Shown: positions 46,359-54,537 of the stretch, one piece after another | How positions within the stretch are numbered: position 1 is the first letter of the stretch | Layout: each line of letters begins with the position of its first letter | Assembly (NCBI RefSeq): GCF_001421785.1 | Contig: NZ_LMLB01000001.1 | Location: 446,768 to 510,767 of the forward strand | Direction: 5' to 3' | DNA: 64,000 nucleotides | Source of the DNA: Sphingomonas sp. Leaf33 | GTDB taxonomy: Bacteria > Pseudomonadota > Alphaproteobacteria > Sphingomonadales > Sphingomonadaceae | The notes under the pieces: model-generated | What the model saw: the letters and a program-made list of their open reading frames with translations, nothing else | What the model was told of the DNA's origin: nothing | Databases searched by the model: none | Program-made: the position numbers and the translations under genes

Positions 46359-47192
46359 TCAGACGTAATGCGGGTCGCGGTCGTTCGGCAGGTTCTCGTA
46401 ATGCACGATCGCCGGCTCCGGTCCGAGCGGGACGGGCTTCCCATCGCGGAACGCCCATTCGCCGCGGTCGCAATCGGCGGCGCGGACATAGCCGTTGATG
46501 TAGAGGCGGCGCATATGCCGCTCGCCGTTTCGGCCGGAAGCGTGGACGAGGAAAGGGTTCCAGAAAGCGAGATCACCCGGTTGCAGCACCAGGTCGACGA
46601 CGTCGGCCGTGGTGTAGCCGATCTTTGCCAGCGCCGCATCGTCCATCGCGCGGCCAAGCACGTCGGCATCGACGTCCAGGTCGACATCGCCCAGCACATG
46701 GCTGCCCGGCACGAAGCGCATACAGCCCGATGTCGGCGTATGCGGATCGATCGCGAGACCGGTCTGGACGTACGAGCCGCCGAGATTGCGGTACGCGTCA
46801 TCGGGTTTGCGGAAGCGCGAATCCTGGTGCCACGCGAAATCGCCGCCGCCGTTCGGCTCCTTCCAATGCACCTGGTTGATGATCTGCTTCAGGTCGCTGC
46901 CGATCAGCGGTTCCAGGATCTGCGCGAACCGCGGATCGAGCCGGACCGCGTTCATCACCGGCTGGTGATAGGACGGCCACTGCGCCATCCGTACCTGGGG
47001 CGCGCCGTCATGACCGGGCGCCACGTTGTAGAACAGGTTGCCGTGCCGCCAGCTCGCGCCGAGCGCGGTCCCCTCCTGCCAGAGCTGGTCGGTCGCGGCG
47101 GCGACCTGCGCGATCTCGGCTGGGGTGAACACGCGGCGGACGACGACGAAGCCGTCGCGGGCGTAGGTCTCTGCGATCGATTCCCGGGTCAT
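46359..47192 (-). CDS. Phytanoyl-CoA dioxygenase (PhyH) family protein
   Basis: Fe(II)/2-oxoglutarate-dependent oxygenase of 277 residues. The iron triad can be placed as His and Asp in AWHQDSRF near 114-121 and a distal His in FLVHASGRNGERHMRRLYINGY near 219-240; the following Arg (in NGERHMRR) suits 2-oxoglutarate binding. The substrate is unknown; family members hydroxylate fatty acyl chains, amino acids or natural products. The preceding gene order puts it first in an operon with threonine aldolase and an EamA exporter, 54 bases before the aldolase. Confidence 0.88.
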   Translation of the reverse strand: MTRESIAETYARDGFVVVRRVFTPAEIAQVAAATDQLWQEGTALGASWRHGNLFYNVAPGHDGAPQVRMAQWPSYHQPVMNAVRLDPRFAQILEPLIGSDLKQIINQVHWKEPNGGGDFAWHQDSRFRKPDDAYRNLGGSYVQTGLAIDPHTPTSGCMRFVPGSHVLGDVDLDVDADVLGRAMDDAALAKIGYTTADVVDLVLQPGDLAFWNPFLVHASGRNGERHMRRLYINGYVRAADCDRGEWAFRDGKPVPLGPEPAIVHYENLPNDRDPHYV

Positions 47193-47274
47193 GGGAATGG
47201 TTTGCTAGCAGGCAATCGTGACGAAGGCGTGACCATGGCGGGCGAATAGGGAGGCTGCATTCTCCCAAGGTCCC

Positions 47275-47362
47275 CGTGCCCCCGCGCAGGCGGGGGCCAA
47301 GGTTACTCATCCCGCAACGTCGGTATTGTTTGGCCTTGGGCTCCCGCCTGCGCGGGGGCACG
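47275..47362. repeat. Dispersed palindromic repeat, GGGCTCCCGCC type
   Basis: gtgcccccgcgcaggcgggggcc and ggctcccgcctgcgcgggggcac form inverted hairpins around a variable centre. It belongs to the same family as 6834-6911. Confidence 0.75.
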
Positions 47363-47374
47363 GTAAGGACGGGC

Positions 47375-47483
47375 ACGCGCCGCGGGCAAAGCCCGCGTCG
47401 TCGGTCGGGCTTTGCCCGCCGGCCGGCTGAGGCCGTGCGCCTTGCGCACCGGGCCGTCGCTCCGCCGACGCCGCTTGGCCTCA
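47375..47483. other. Structured intergenic element, copy A
   Basis: Sequence order: hairpin gcgggc-aaa-gcccgc, conserved gtcgtcgg, hairpin cgggc-ttt-gcccg, conserved ccggccg, then a three-way-junction-like fold closed by gctgaggcc / ggcctcagc that encloses hairpins gtgcgc-ctt-gcgcac and cgtcg-ctccgc-cgacg. The 3' closing arm reaches the gor stop codon. Copy B (60487-60585) keeps the core bases while the stems differ in sequence but still pair. It could be a mobile palindrome, a terminator for gor, or a small RNA structure. Confidence 0.6.
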
Positions 47484-48830
47484 GCGCAACAGCACCAGTT
47501 CCTCCGCCATGCTCGGATGCAGCGCGACCGTGTCGTCGAACGCCTGCTTGGTGAGGCCGGCCTTCACCGCCACCGCCGCCGCCTGGAGGATCTCCGGCGC
47601 ATCCGGGCCGATCATGTGCAGCCCGACGACGCGGTCCGTCTCTGCCTCGCACACCATCTTGTACAGGCAGCGCTCGTTGCGGTTGGCCAGTACGTTCTTC
47701 ATCGCGCGGAAGTCGCTGACGTAGACCTTGACCGTGCCCAGCTTGTTCTTGGCCTCCGCCTCGGTCATGCCGACCCCGGCCATCGGCGGGTGGCTGAAGA
47801 CGGCCGACGGGATGCAGGTATAGTCGACCCGTGTCGGCTTGCCGCCATAGACGGTGTCGGCGAAGGCCTGGCCCTCGCGGATCGCGACCGGCGTCAGCTG
47901 GACGCGGTTGGTGACGTCGCCGACCGCATAGATCGACGGGCAGGTCGACTGGCTGTCGGCATCGACCTTTACCGCGCCCTTTTCGTCGAGCTCGACGCCG
48001 GCGCTCTCGAGCCCCAAGCCATCGGTATTGGGCACGCGGCCGGTGGCGAAGATCACACAGTCGACGTCGATCGGCTCGTGGCCGGTCATCGACACGCGCA
48101 GGCAGCCGTCGTCGAGCTTCTCGATGCCCTGGAATTCGGCGTGGAACCGGAATTCGATGCCCTTCATCATGCTGATCTGGAGCAGGCGATCGCGGATCGA
48201 TTCGTCATAGCCGCGCAGGATCACGTCGGTGCGGTTGATGAGCGTAACGTGGCTGCCGAACTGGTGGAGCACGCCGGCGAATTCGTTGGCGATGTATCCC
48301 GCGCCCGCGATCAGCACGCGCTTGGGAATCGCATCCAGGTGAAAGACCTCGTTCGAGGTGATGCCATGTTCGTGGCCCGGGCACGACGGCACGTCGGGCC
48401 GTGCGCCGACCGCGAGCAGGATCCGCTCGGCTGTGATCTCGCGTCCGTCAGCCAGCCGCACGCTGTTCGGTCCCGTCACCACCGCGCGTTCGTTGATGAT
48501 GTCGACGCCGTGGCTTTCCAGCGTGTTGGTATAGGCCGCGTTGATCCGGTCGACCTCGGACAGCACGTTTTCCTGGAGGCAAGTCCAGTCGAAGTCGCAA
48601 TCGCTCGGCACCTTCCAGCCGAAGCGCTGCGCATCCTTCAGATCCTCGGCGAAATGCGCGCCGTAGACTAGCAGCTTCTTCGGAACACAGCCGCGGATGA
48701 CGCAGGTGCCGCCGACGCGGTACTCCTCCGCCACCGCCACCTTCGCGCCGTGCGCCGCCGATACGCGCGCGGCGCGCGTGCCGCCCGAGCCTGCACCGAT
48801 GACGAAGAGGTCGTAGTCGTAACTTGGCAT
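47481..48830 (-). CDS. gor: Glutathione-disulfide reductase
   Basis: FAD/NADPH enzyme that keeps glutathione reduced (cytosol). It has 449 residues: FAD-binding DLFVIGAGSGGTRAAR near 7-22, the redox disulfide Cys43-Cys48 in GGTCVIRGCVPKK, a second nucleotide domain VLIAGAGYIANEFAG, ATGRVPNTDGLGLE, and the dimer-interface C-terminus with the catalytic His region LHPSMAEELVLL. Start ATG 48830 (MPSYDYDLF); the longer in-frame start at 48956 would translate a palindromic repeat and is rejected. It ends against structured element A. Confidence 0.95.
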   Translation of the reverse strand: MPSYDYDLFVIGAGSGGTRAARVSAAHGAKVAVAEEYRVGGTCVIRGCVPKKLLVYGAHFAEDLKDAQRFGWKVPSDCDFDWTCLQENVLSEVDRINAAYTNTLESHGVDIINERAVVTGPNSVRLADGREITAERILLAVGARPDVPSCPGHEHGITSNEVFHLDAIPKRVLIAGAGYIANEFAGVLHQFGSHVTLINRTDVILRGYDESIRDRLLQISMMKGIEFRFHAEFQGIEKLDDGCLRVSMTGHEPIDVDCVIFATGRVPNTDGLGLESAGVELDEKGAVKVDADSQSTCPSIYAVGDVTNRVQLTPVAIREGQAFADTVYGGKPTRVDYTCIPSAVFSHPPMAGVGMTEAEAKNKLGTVKVYVSDFRAMKNVLANRNERCLYKMVCEAETDRVVGLHMIGPDAPEILQAAAVAVKAGLTKQAFDDTVALHPSMAEELVLLR

Positions 48831-48852
48831 GGCTGGTTTCCGGAAAGACCGC

Positions 48853-48933
48853 CGCTCGCCCTGAGCTTGTTGGAGGGCTGCCCTTCTTCTGGGCGGAAGA
48901 ACAGGCAGGGCTTCGACAGGCTCGGCACGAACG
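48853..48933. repeat. Dispersed palindromic repeat, GAGCNTGTCGA / TCGACANGCTC type
   Basis: Left arm ctcgccctgagcttgttgga and right arm gggcttcgacaggctcggca. It lies in the divergent gap between gor and the saccharopine-dehydrogenase-like gene. On the minus strand it would add an artificial N-terminus to gor. Confidence 0.75.
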
Positions 48934-49024
48934 GAAGGTGTGTGTCTGGACCGCATCTAGGAAGCCGCGGCCTTGCGCGCCACCCGGCGATGCGCGACGC
49001 TGGCGAACAAAAGGGAGAGGTGCG

Positions 49025-50176
49025 ATGCGCGAGTTCGACATCATCGTGTACGGCGCAACCGGGTTTACCGGCAGGCTGGTCGCCGAATATCTGGGTGCCC
49101 GGGACCACGGCGTCACTTGGGCGATGGCCGGGCGGTCGCTGAGCAAGCTGGAGGCGGTACGCGACGACATCGGCGCCGACGTGCCGCTGGTAACCGCCGA
49201 TGCCGACGATCCCGCATCGCTCCGCGCGCTGGTAGCGCGCGCCAAGGTGGTGCTGACGACGGTCGGGCCGTACCAGCTGTACGGCGAGCAGCTGGTTGCG
49301 GCCTGCGCGGCGTCGGGCACGGCCTATGTCGACCTGTGCGGCGAACCGGCGTGGATGCGCCATATGATCGACGCGCATGATGCGCAGGCGAAGCTGAGCG
49401 GTGCGCGGATCGTGTTCAGCGGCGGGTTCGATTCGATCCCGTTCGACCTGGGTGTTTGGACGCTGCAACAGGCGGCGATCGCGCGCTTCGGCAAACCGTT
49501 TCCCCGCGTGAAGGGGCGCGTCATCGCGATGAAGGGCACCTTCTCCGGCGGCACCTTCGCCAGTGCCAGGGCGACCATGGCAGCCGCGGCCAAGGACCCG
49601 TCGGTGTTCAAGCTGATGATCGATCCGTTCGCGCTGACGCCCGGTTTCTCCGGCCCGCCGCAGCCGAAGGGATTGCTGCCCGAATATGACGACGCGCTTG
49701 GTGCCTGGACCGCGCCGTTCGTCATGGCGGCGATCAACACCAAGAACGTCCACCGCACCAATGCGCTGCTCGGCCACCCCTATGGCAAGGACTTCGTCTA
49801 TGACGAGATGATGGTCGCGCCGGGGCTGGGCGAGATCGGCAAAGCCGCGGCGGAGGCGATCGCGAAGTTCAACCCGATCGGCGGCGACAAGGGTCCCGCA
49901 CCGGGCGAAGGGCCGTCACGCGAAGAGCGCGAGAGCGGTCATTACGAGATCGCCTTCCTGGGCGAGATGCCGTCCGGCGAACGGCTGCGCGCGACCGTCA
50001 CCGGCGACCGCGATCCCGGCTATGGATCGACGTCGAAGATGATCGCGGAAACGGCAATCTGCCTGGTGAAGGACGTGGCCGGCGACGGCGGCATCTGGAC
50101 GCCTGGCGCGCTGATGGCCGCGCCGCTGGTGGAGCGGCTGAAGGCGAACGCTGGGCTGACGTTTGCGGTAACGTGA
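49025..50176 (+). CDS. Saccharopine dehydrogenase-like / trans-acting enoyl reductase family protein
   Basis: A 383-residue NAD(P)-binding protein: FDIIVYGATGFTGRLVAEYLG at 4-24 (GxTGFTG loop), AGRSLSKLEAV near 39-49, VLTTVGPYQLYGEQLVAACA near 76-95 and YVDLCGEPAWMRHMID near 101-116. This arrangement fits the saccharopine dehydrogenase-like family that includes mycobacterial trans-acting enoyl reductases and human SCCPDH. Several hydrophobic stretches suggest membrane contact. Substrate unknown. AAAGGGAGAGG precedes the ATG at 49025. Monocistronic, with a dispersed repeat on each side. Confidence 0.88.
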   Translation: MREFDIIVYGATGFTGRLVAEYLGARDHGVTWAMAGRSLSKLEAVRDDIGADVPLVTADADDPASLRALVARAKVVLTTVGPYQLYGEQLVAACAASGTAYVDLCGEPAWMRHMIDAHDAQAKLSGARIVFSGGFDSIPFDLGVWTLQQAAIARFGKPFPRVKGRVIAMKGTFSGGTFASARATMAAAAKDPSVFKLMIDPFALTPGFSGPPQPKGLLPEYDDALGAWTAPFVMAAINTKNVHRTNALLGHPYGKDFVYDEMMVAPGLGEIGKAAAEAIAKFNPIGGDKGPAPGEGPSREERESGHYEIAFLGEMPSGERLRATVTGDRDPGYGSTSKMIAETAICLVKDVAGDGGIWTPGALMAAPLVERLKANAGLTFAVT

Positions 50177-50249
50177 TGTGCAGGCGGGAGCCCAGAGTCA
50201 CAAAGGAATTACCCCCGTGGCTCTAGGCTCCCGCCTTTGCGGGAGCACG
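50177..50249. repeat. Dispersed palindromic repeat, GGGCTCCCGCC type
   Basis: tgcaggcgggagcccagagtc and ggctcccgcctttgcgggagcac in inverted order in the convergent gap. It belongs to the same family as 6834, 47275 and 58341. Confidence 0.75.
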
Positions 50250-50255
50250 GTTGGG

Positions 50256-51086
50256 TCAAAACGCGGCGGTGATACCAACGACCGCCGTCGATCCGACGAT
50301 CGACCCGCCGGTGGTCTTGCCCAGGTTCGGCTGGAGATAAGCGGCTTCCCGGTTCGAGATGTCGGTATCGATGTACGACACGTTGAACGTCAGGTTCCGC
50401 CAAGTCACGTCGGCGCCCAGCGACCAGTCCCAGTACTTGCCGGTCGGCGCGACGCTGGTGCCGTTGGGGCCAAGACCCGGGTTGCCGTCCGAATAGCCGA
50501 TATGGCCCTTCAGCGTCACCGGGCTGGTCGGGATGGCGACCGCGGCGTCGCCGGCGAGGTAGAGGTTGTCCTCCTTCGTCCCCGGACCTGCGACGAACGG
50601 CGTCAGCGACCGGGTGTAGAGCCCCAGCGCATTCTGCTTGGGCGCATAGAATACCGATGCGGTCAGCGTCGCCGGGCCGGTCGTGCCGCTGATCTTGGCA
50701 TAGGGTTCGAAGAAGTCGGTTTCGTCGGCGCCGCCCGGATACATGTACCAGGTGACGCCGACATCGAGCGTGCCGCCGCCGACCGGGGCCTTGTAGCCGG
50801 CGATCAGGTCGAGCTCCAGATTCGCGCCGCCGAACGTGCCCCAGCCGGCGAGGTTCGAGCCCCAGGTGCCGACATAGAAGCCGCTTTCGTGCGCGATGGT
50901 CAGGCCGCCTTGCACGGCGACTTCCTTGTCCGACTGCGACACGCCGCGGAAGCGATAGTCGGAAACGATGCCGACGCTGCCCGATACGGTGACCGGGGGC
51001 GGCGGATCCTTGTCATCCTGCGCGAGGGCAGGGGTGGCGATGACGCCGAGCGCAAGCGCGAGCGGGTACTTCGGAAAACGCATCAT
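50256..51086 (-). CDS. TorF-family putative porin
   Basis: An outer-membrane beta-barrel of 276 residues. The signal peptide MMRFPKYPLALALGVIATPALAQ is followed by VTVSGSVGIVSDYRFRGVSQSDKEVAVQGGLTIAHESGFYVGTW-like strands, the TorF/gcw_chp signature, with alternating hydrophobic residues and a terminal Phe (VGITAAF) for BAM recognition. The channel substrate is unknown. GGAGG precedes the two adjacent ATG codons at 51086 and 51083. It lies downstream of the RidA operon terminator and so has its own promoter. Confidence 0.9.
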   Translation of the reverse strand: MMRFPKYPLALALGVIATPALAQDDKDPPPPVTVSGSVGIVSDYRFRGVSQSDKEVAVQGGLTIAHESGFYVGTWGSNLAGWGTFGGANLELDLIAGYKAPVGGGTLDVGVTWYMYPGGADETDFFEPYAKISGTTGPATLTASVFYAPKQNALGLYTRSLTPFVAGPGTKEDNLYLAGDAAVAIPTSPVTLKGHIGYSDGNPGLGPNGTSVAPTGKYWDWSLGADVTWRNLTFNVSYIDTDISNREAAYLQPNLGKTTGGSIVGSTAVVGITAAF

Positions 51087-51203
51087 GAGACCTCCATGTT
51101 GGGTCGATGGTTTCCGCCTGCGTGCCGGGTGCGAGAGCTGCTGCGTGGCGCTCCTGCTTACCGGCGACTCGGATAAAGTGCCGCAATGTGCTGCGCCGCA
51201 CAA

Positions 51204-51235
51204 CAAAAAAGCGTCGCAGGAAAGGCCTGCGACGC
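51204..51235 (-). terminator. Terminator of the DUF3572-HAD-RidA operon
   Basis: On the minus strand a 10-bp stem (gcgtcgcagg / cctgcgacgc) is followed by a run of T residues (aacaaaaaag on the plus strand). It lies 32 bases past the RidA stop. Confidence 0.92.
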
Positions 51236-51266
51236 TCGATTGTTGCGTGGCTGCAACAGCAGACGA

Positions 51267-51734
51267 TTACGAAACTGCGATGATCGCGTCGACCTCGACC
51301 GCCACCCCGCGCGGCAGCGACGCCACGCCGACCGCAGCCCGCGCGTGCTTGCCGGCATCGCCGAACAACGCGACCATCAGGTCCGACGCGCCGTTGGCGA
51401 CCTGCGGCTGGTCGGTGAAGTCGGGGGTCGAATTCACGAATACGCCGAGCTTCACGATGCGCACCACGCGGTCGAGCCCGCCGAGTGCTGCCTTTGCCTG
51501 GGCGACGACCATCAGCGCGCAGCGCTTGGCGGCTTCCTGCCCGTAGGCAAGGGTCTGCTCGCCTTCGCCGATGCGGCCAAGGATCAGGTTGCCGTCGGCA
51601 TCGAACGGGATCTGGCCGGACACGTGGAGCAGCCCGCCCGCCTCGACGGTCGGGACATAGGACGCGACCGGGGCGGCGGCCTCCGGCAGGGTCAGGCCGA
51701 GTTCCTCGAGCTTGCGGTCGACGTGGGTGGTCAT
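51267..51734 (-). CDS. RidA family enamine/imine deaminase-like protein
   Basis: A 155-residue YjgF/YER057c/UK114-type protein. Characterised RidA hydrolyses reactive 2-aminoacrylate and related enamines released by PLP enzymes. The N-terminal LEELGLTLPEAAAPVASYVP and later HVSGQIPFDADG fit the RidA-like subgroup with a longer N-terminus. The catalytic Arg usually placed in the penultimate segment falls near VNSTPDFTDQPQVANGASDLM, where none is clear, so deaminase activity is uncertain. The ATG overlaps the HAD gene stop by 4 bases; last gene of its operon. Confidence 0.9.
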   Translation of the reverse strand: MTTHVDRKLEELGLTLPEAAAPVASYVPTVEAGGLLHVSGQIPFDADGNLILGRIGEGEQTLAYGQEAAKRCALMVVAQAKAALGGLDRVVRIVKLGVFVNSTPDFTDQPQVANGASDLMVALFGDAGKHARAAVGVASLPRGVAVEVDAIIAVS

Positions 51735-52372
51735 GCGGTCTCTCCGGTAAGGGCCGGGGCCGGCTGGCCCTCGGCAAAGCGGGTTTCGATCCAGGTGCGC
51801 GCGTGGTTCCAGTCGTCGATGCGCGCATGGGCGTGGCGGGCGCGGGGTACCGACGGGGCGAGCGTCGGCTCCGACACCATATGCAGCCGGTGCACCTCGG
51901 GCGCGTGCTTCGCGACTGATTCGTGATGGACGGCCAGGTCGTCGACGAAGACGGTCACGCTCGGGCGATATTCGGCGATCAGCCGTGCGACGGGTGTACC
52001 CTTGCCGCCCTGGTTGCATTCGACGCGGTGGGCGATGCCGTGCGATTCGAGCTGGGCGATGCGTGCCGTCCGGCAGTGGTCGTGCAGGTTGGTCAGCACG
52101 ACGATGTCGGCGACCTTTGCGATTCCGGCCAGCGCCTCGCGGGCGTGGGGGACGAGCGTCTGGCGCTCCATCTCGTCCGGGAAGAAGCCGTCGAGCAGGC
52201 CCCACATCGCCTCGCGGTCGAGCGGCGATCCATCACGCCGTGTCATGCTGGTCGCGAAATCGCCGCCGTTGGGCGTGAAGTCGATGTCGTGCGCCTCGCC
52301 CAGCCACACGCCGAAATGGCGGACCATGTGCAGCAGCACTTCGTCGCAGTCGGTAATCAGCAGCGGTTTCAT
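51731..52372 (-). CDS. HAD-superfamily hydrolase
   Basis: A 213-residue predicted phosphatase. The first motif reads LLITDCDEVLLHM near 4-16, with DCDEV in place of the usual DxDxT/V. A cap of about 70 residues follows, then VVLTNLHDHCRTARI near 92-106 (motif II Thr-Asn), a Lys in NQGGKGTPVARLIAEY near 123-139 and the acidic VFVDDLAVHHESV near 145-157. Active-site Asp and downstream Asp pair are present. Substrate unknown. It overlaps both DUF3572 and RidA genes by 4 bases. Confidence 0.87.
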   Translation of the reverse strand: MKPLLITDCDEVLLHMVRHFGVWLGEAHDIDFTPNGGDFATSMTRRDGSPLDREAMWGLLDGFFPDEMERQTLVPHAREALAGIAKVADIVVLTNLHDHCRTARIAQLESHGIAHRVECNQGGKGTPVARLIAEYRPSVTVFVDDLAVHHESVAKHAPEVHRLHMVSEPTLAPSVPRARHAHARIDDWNHARTWIETRFAEGQPAPALTGETA

Positions 52373-52635
52373 GCGCGCTCCAGCCGTTCGCGGGTGCGGA
52401 CCAGGTCGGCGGGCGTACAGCCGATCGCGTCGGCGCAGGCGACCAAGTCGGCCTCGTGGTTCTCGAGGAACTGCAGGGCGGCCGACAGCGTCGCGGAGTC
52501 GCCGGCCGACGTCCGCAGCGACCGCGGATCGAGCCCGGTCAGGTCGAGCAGACGCATCGCGCGCGTCGGGTCCTCCAGCGTCCACACGAGCGCGGTCAGC
52601 GCCAGCGTATCGTCATTTGTCTCGTGCGGCTGCAT
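52369..52635 (-). CDS. DUF3572 family protein (88 aa)
   Basis: An 88-residue helical, acidic, cytosolic protein: DDTLALTALVWTLEDPTRAMRLLDLTGLDP, then SLRTSAGDSATLSAALQFLENHEADLVACADAIGCTP. The arrangement matches DUF3572, a family nearly limited to alphaproteobacteria and usually located beside divK, as here: divK starts 44 bases away on the opposite strand. Function unknown. It heads the DUF3572-HAD-RidA operon with 4-base overlaps. Confidence 0.88.
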   Translation of the reverse strand: MQPHETNDDTLALTALVWTLEDPTRAMRLLDLTGLDPRSLRTSAGDSATLSAALQFLENHEADLVACADAIGCTPADLVRTRERLERA

Positions 52636-52679
52636 CGCCTAGATTCGCACCCGTCTCTCAAGGGAAGGTCAGCGCGGGC

Positions 52680-53303
52680 GTGGCAAAAAGGGTGCTCGTT
52701 GTCGAGGACAACGAACTCAATCTGAAACTCTTCTGCGACCTGCTGCGCGCGCACGACTTCGTCACCGAACCGGTGCGCGACGGGCGCGAGGCGGTGGCGC
52801 GGGCCAGGGCGTTCGAACCCGATCTGGTGGTGATGGACATCCAGCTGCCGCATGTCAGCGGGCTCGACCTGATCGGCCAGATGAAACGCGACCCGCGGCT
52901 GAAGGCGATCCCGATCATGGCGGTGACCGCCTATGCCGGCCGCGACGACGAGGAGCGGATTCGTGCGGCCGGAGCGAACGCCTATGTCTCGAAGCCGATT
53001 TCGGTGATGCGGTTCGTGCAGGAGGTGCGGGCGCTGGTCCCTGCGGAAAATCCTCCCCGGTACGGGGAGGATCGGGGACACGCAAAAAAGCCGTGGGGCG
53101 CGGTGGCCCTACGGCTTTCGAAACTCAGCGAATCGCGTGAGACTCTGGGCCCCTGCCTGCGCCGGGGCTGCGTAAAAACTGCCAACGGCAGTTCTTACTT
53201 GATCTTGGCTTCCTTGAACTCGACGTGCTTGCGCACGACCGGGTCGTACTTGCGGAACGAGAACTTCTCGGTCTGCGTGCGCGGGTTCTTCTTCGTGACG
53301 TAG
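52680..53303 (+). CDS. divK: DivK-like response regulator with aberrant C-terminal extension
   Basis: Single receiver domain controlling alphaproteobacterial cell-cycle polarity (DivJ/PleC to DivL/CckA). The normal domain is residues 1-123: VVEDNELN (6-13), phospho-acceptor Asp53 in [12 protein letters not shown], Thr83 in [14 protein letters not shown] and Lys105 in YVSKPISV. Known DivK proteins stop near 125-130; here no stop occurs and the frame runs another 84 residues through a 23-bp palindrome, the rpmG terminator and most of rpmG in antisense. GTG 52680 follows AAGGGAAGG. Whether the tail is tolerated or processed cannot be told from sequence. Confidence 0.88.
   Translation: MAKRVLVVEDNELNLKLFCDLLRAHDFVTEPVRDGREAVARARAFEPDLVVMDIQLPHVSGLDLIGQMKRDPRLKAIPIMAVTAYAGRDDEERIRAAGANAYVSKPISVMRFVQEVRALVPAENPPRYGEDRGHAKKPWGAVALRLSKLSESRETLGPCLRRGCVKTANGSSYLILASLNSTCLRTTGSYLRNENFSVCVRGFFFVT
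53050..53072. repeat. 23-bp palindrome of the CCTCCCCGG type inside divK
   Basis: atcctccccgg and ccggggaggat-like arms (a-tcctccccggtacggggagga-t) give a near-perfect palindrome beginning right after codon 123 of divK. It is a short form of the element at 15676 and 63919, and sits where family members normally end. Confidence 0.85.
53084..53116 (-). terminator. Terminator of rpmG
   Basis: On the minus strand agccgtagggc pairs with gcccc-acggct (one mismatch), followed by TTTTTT. It lies about 80 bases past the rpmG stop and inside the divK reading frame of the opposite strand. Confidence 0.88.
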
Positions 53304-53362
53304 AAGAAGCCCGTGTCCGCGGTGCTGACGAGCTTGATCTTGACGGTTGCCGGCTTGGCCAT
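53195..53362 (-). CDS. rpmG: 50S ribosomal protein L33
   Basis: A 55-residue ribosomal protein with the full family pattern: [40 protein letters not shown] and [13 protein letters not shown]. It lacks the CxxC zinc pairs, as in the zinc-independent form. ATG 53362. It is monocistronic with a strong terminator at 53084-53116. All but its first 20 codons are overlapped in antisense by the extended divK frame, an arrangement unlikely to be ancestral. Confidence 0.97.
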   Translation of the reverse strand: MAKPATVKIKLVSTADTGFFYVTKKNPRTQTEKFSFRKYDPVVRKHVEFKEAKIK

Positions 53363-53558
53363 GACCCGAATCTCTAATCTGTTCAAATGAAAGAGGCGGC
53401 ACGCACGCGGGCGGCCGCCGTCAGGGAAGCGCGCATGATCGATCCGCCGGCGCCTGTCAAGCGTTTGCCGGATGCGCGGGGCGGGCGCCGCACCGTTGAC
53501 CGCATCTTAACCATGGCGGGTGCAGCGTGCGCGTCAGGACATAAAAGGTGCGTTCGAC

Positions 53559-53885
53559 ATGGCACTCAGGGGCAAGGATGCGATGACGCTGGTACGCGAC
53601 GATCTGCGCGCGCGGGTCGATGCGATCGACCGACGGGCGGACCGGCTGCGACCCGGCGAAATGGCGTACGAGCTCGAGGCCATTCGCCGCATCGCGAATC
53701 GGCACGGCATCGGCCCGGCGATCACCGTCGTCCACGCCCTCGACGGTGCCTTGTCGCGCGGTGAGCGCGGGCCGCTGGTCCATGGCTGGCTGGCAATCCT
53801 GCGCGATGCGGTCGGCAGCAACGGATCGGTACCCCATGCCGCCGACATCTATGCCGCCGCCTGTGCGGTCCGGCTGACCGGCTGA
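53559..53885 (+). CDS. Hypothetical helical protein (108 aa)
   Basis: A 108-residue, probably all-helical cytosolic protein: KDAMTLVRDDLRARVDAIDRRADRLRPGEMAYELEAIRRIANRHG, GPAITVVHALDGALSRGERGPLVHGWLAILRDAVG, then a short Ala-rich end. No named domain is recognised; length and charge pattern recall small sphingomonad-specific regulators of unknown role. ATG 53559 follows AAAAGGTG; a GTG at 53520 is an alternative. It is separated by 13 bases from the membrane protein gene and probably forms a two-gene operon with it. Confidence 0.72.
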   Translation: MALRGKDAMTLVRDDLRARVDAIDRRADRLRPGEMAYELEAIRRIANRHGIGPAITVVHALDGALSRGERGPLVHGWLAILRDAVGSNGSVPHAADIYAAACAVRLTG

Positions 53886-53898
53886 AATACGCCTTACG

Positions 53899-54432
53899 AT
53901 GGATGCCCTGGTTCCTGCCTTCGTCGGCGCATTGCTGGCGGGCGTTGGTGAACGGCCGGCCCGGCTCGCCGCGTTGCTGGGCGAGCGCCGCGGGGCCCTG
54001 GCCGGCTTCGCGTTGGGCCACGCTGCCGCCATCGCCATCGCCGTGATCGGCGCGCGCCTGATCGCGCCGACGCTGACGCCGGCCGCGCGATCGATCCTGC
54101 TGGCCATCGCGCTGATCCTCGCCGCGATCGGCACGCTGTGGCAGCGCCGTGTCGAGCGACCGCAAGGCCCCGCACCTATCGCCGCCGCCACCGGCAGCTT
54201 CGTCGGCGGTGACGGCACCGTGTTCCTTGCGTTCGCGCTGGCGGTGGGCGCATCGTTGCCGATCCTGGCAGGCGTCGGTGCGTTCGCCGGGGCGATGCTG
54301 CTGGCGGGCGTCGCCGGCGGGATGGGCCAGGCGTGGCTGCGTCTGCCGCTCAGGACCATCGGTCGGCTGGCGGGCGGCGTGCTCCTCGTCACCGGGATCT
54401 GCGTCGGTCTGGGCGGGCTCCGGCTGATCTAG
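53899..54432 (+). CDS. Small integral membrane protein, distant TMEM165/GDT1-like
   Basis: A 177-residue Ala/Gly/Leu-rich membrane protein with about six helices. Two positions resemble the two ExGDKT motifs of the GDT1 cation/proton transporters, but degenerate: GVGERPARLAALLG near 15-28 and GGDGTVFLAFALAV near 107-120. The internal pseudo-symmetry of two three-helix halves fits that family. Because the acidic and Lys residues are altered, Ca/Mn transport should not be assumed. Start ATG 53899, 13 bases after the preceding gene. Confidence 0.6.
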   Translation: MDALVPAFVGALLAGVGERPARLAALLGERRGALAGFALGHAAAIAIAVIGARLIAPTLTPAARSILLAIALILAAIGTLWQRRVERPQGPAPIAAATGSFVGGDGTVFLAFALAVGASLPILAGVGAFAGAMLLAGVAGGMGQAWLRLPLRTIGRLAGGVLLVTGICVGLGGLRLI

Positions 54433-54537
54433 ACGATCGATCACCGTGGCGATGGTTTTGCCGCGCCGTTCCGGGAGCGAATCGCGCGCCACATCGTTAC
54501 CGATGCGAAACCGACATTCCACTATCGGAGACTTTTC

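Noticed and set aside
47481..48956. N-terminally extended gor
   Set aside because: The extra 42 residues come from a dispersed palindromic repeat; the FAD-binding start MPSYDYDLF is normal for the family.
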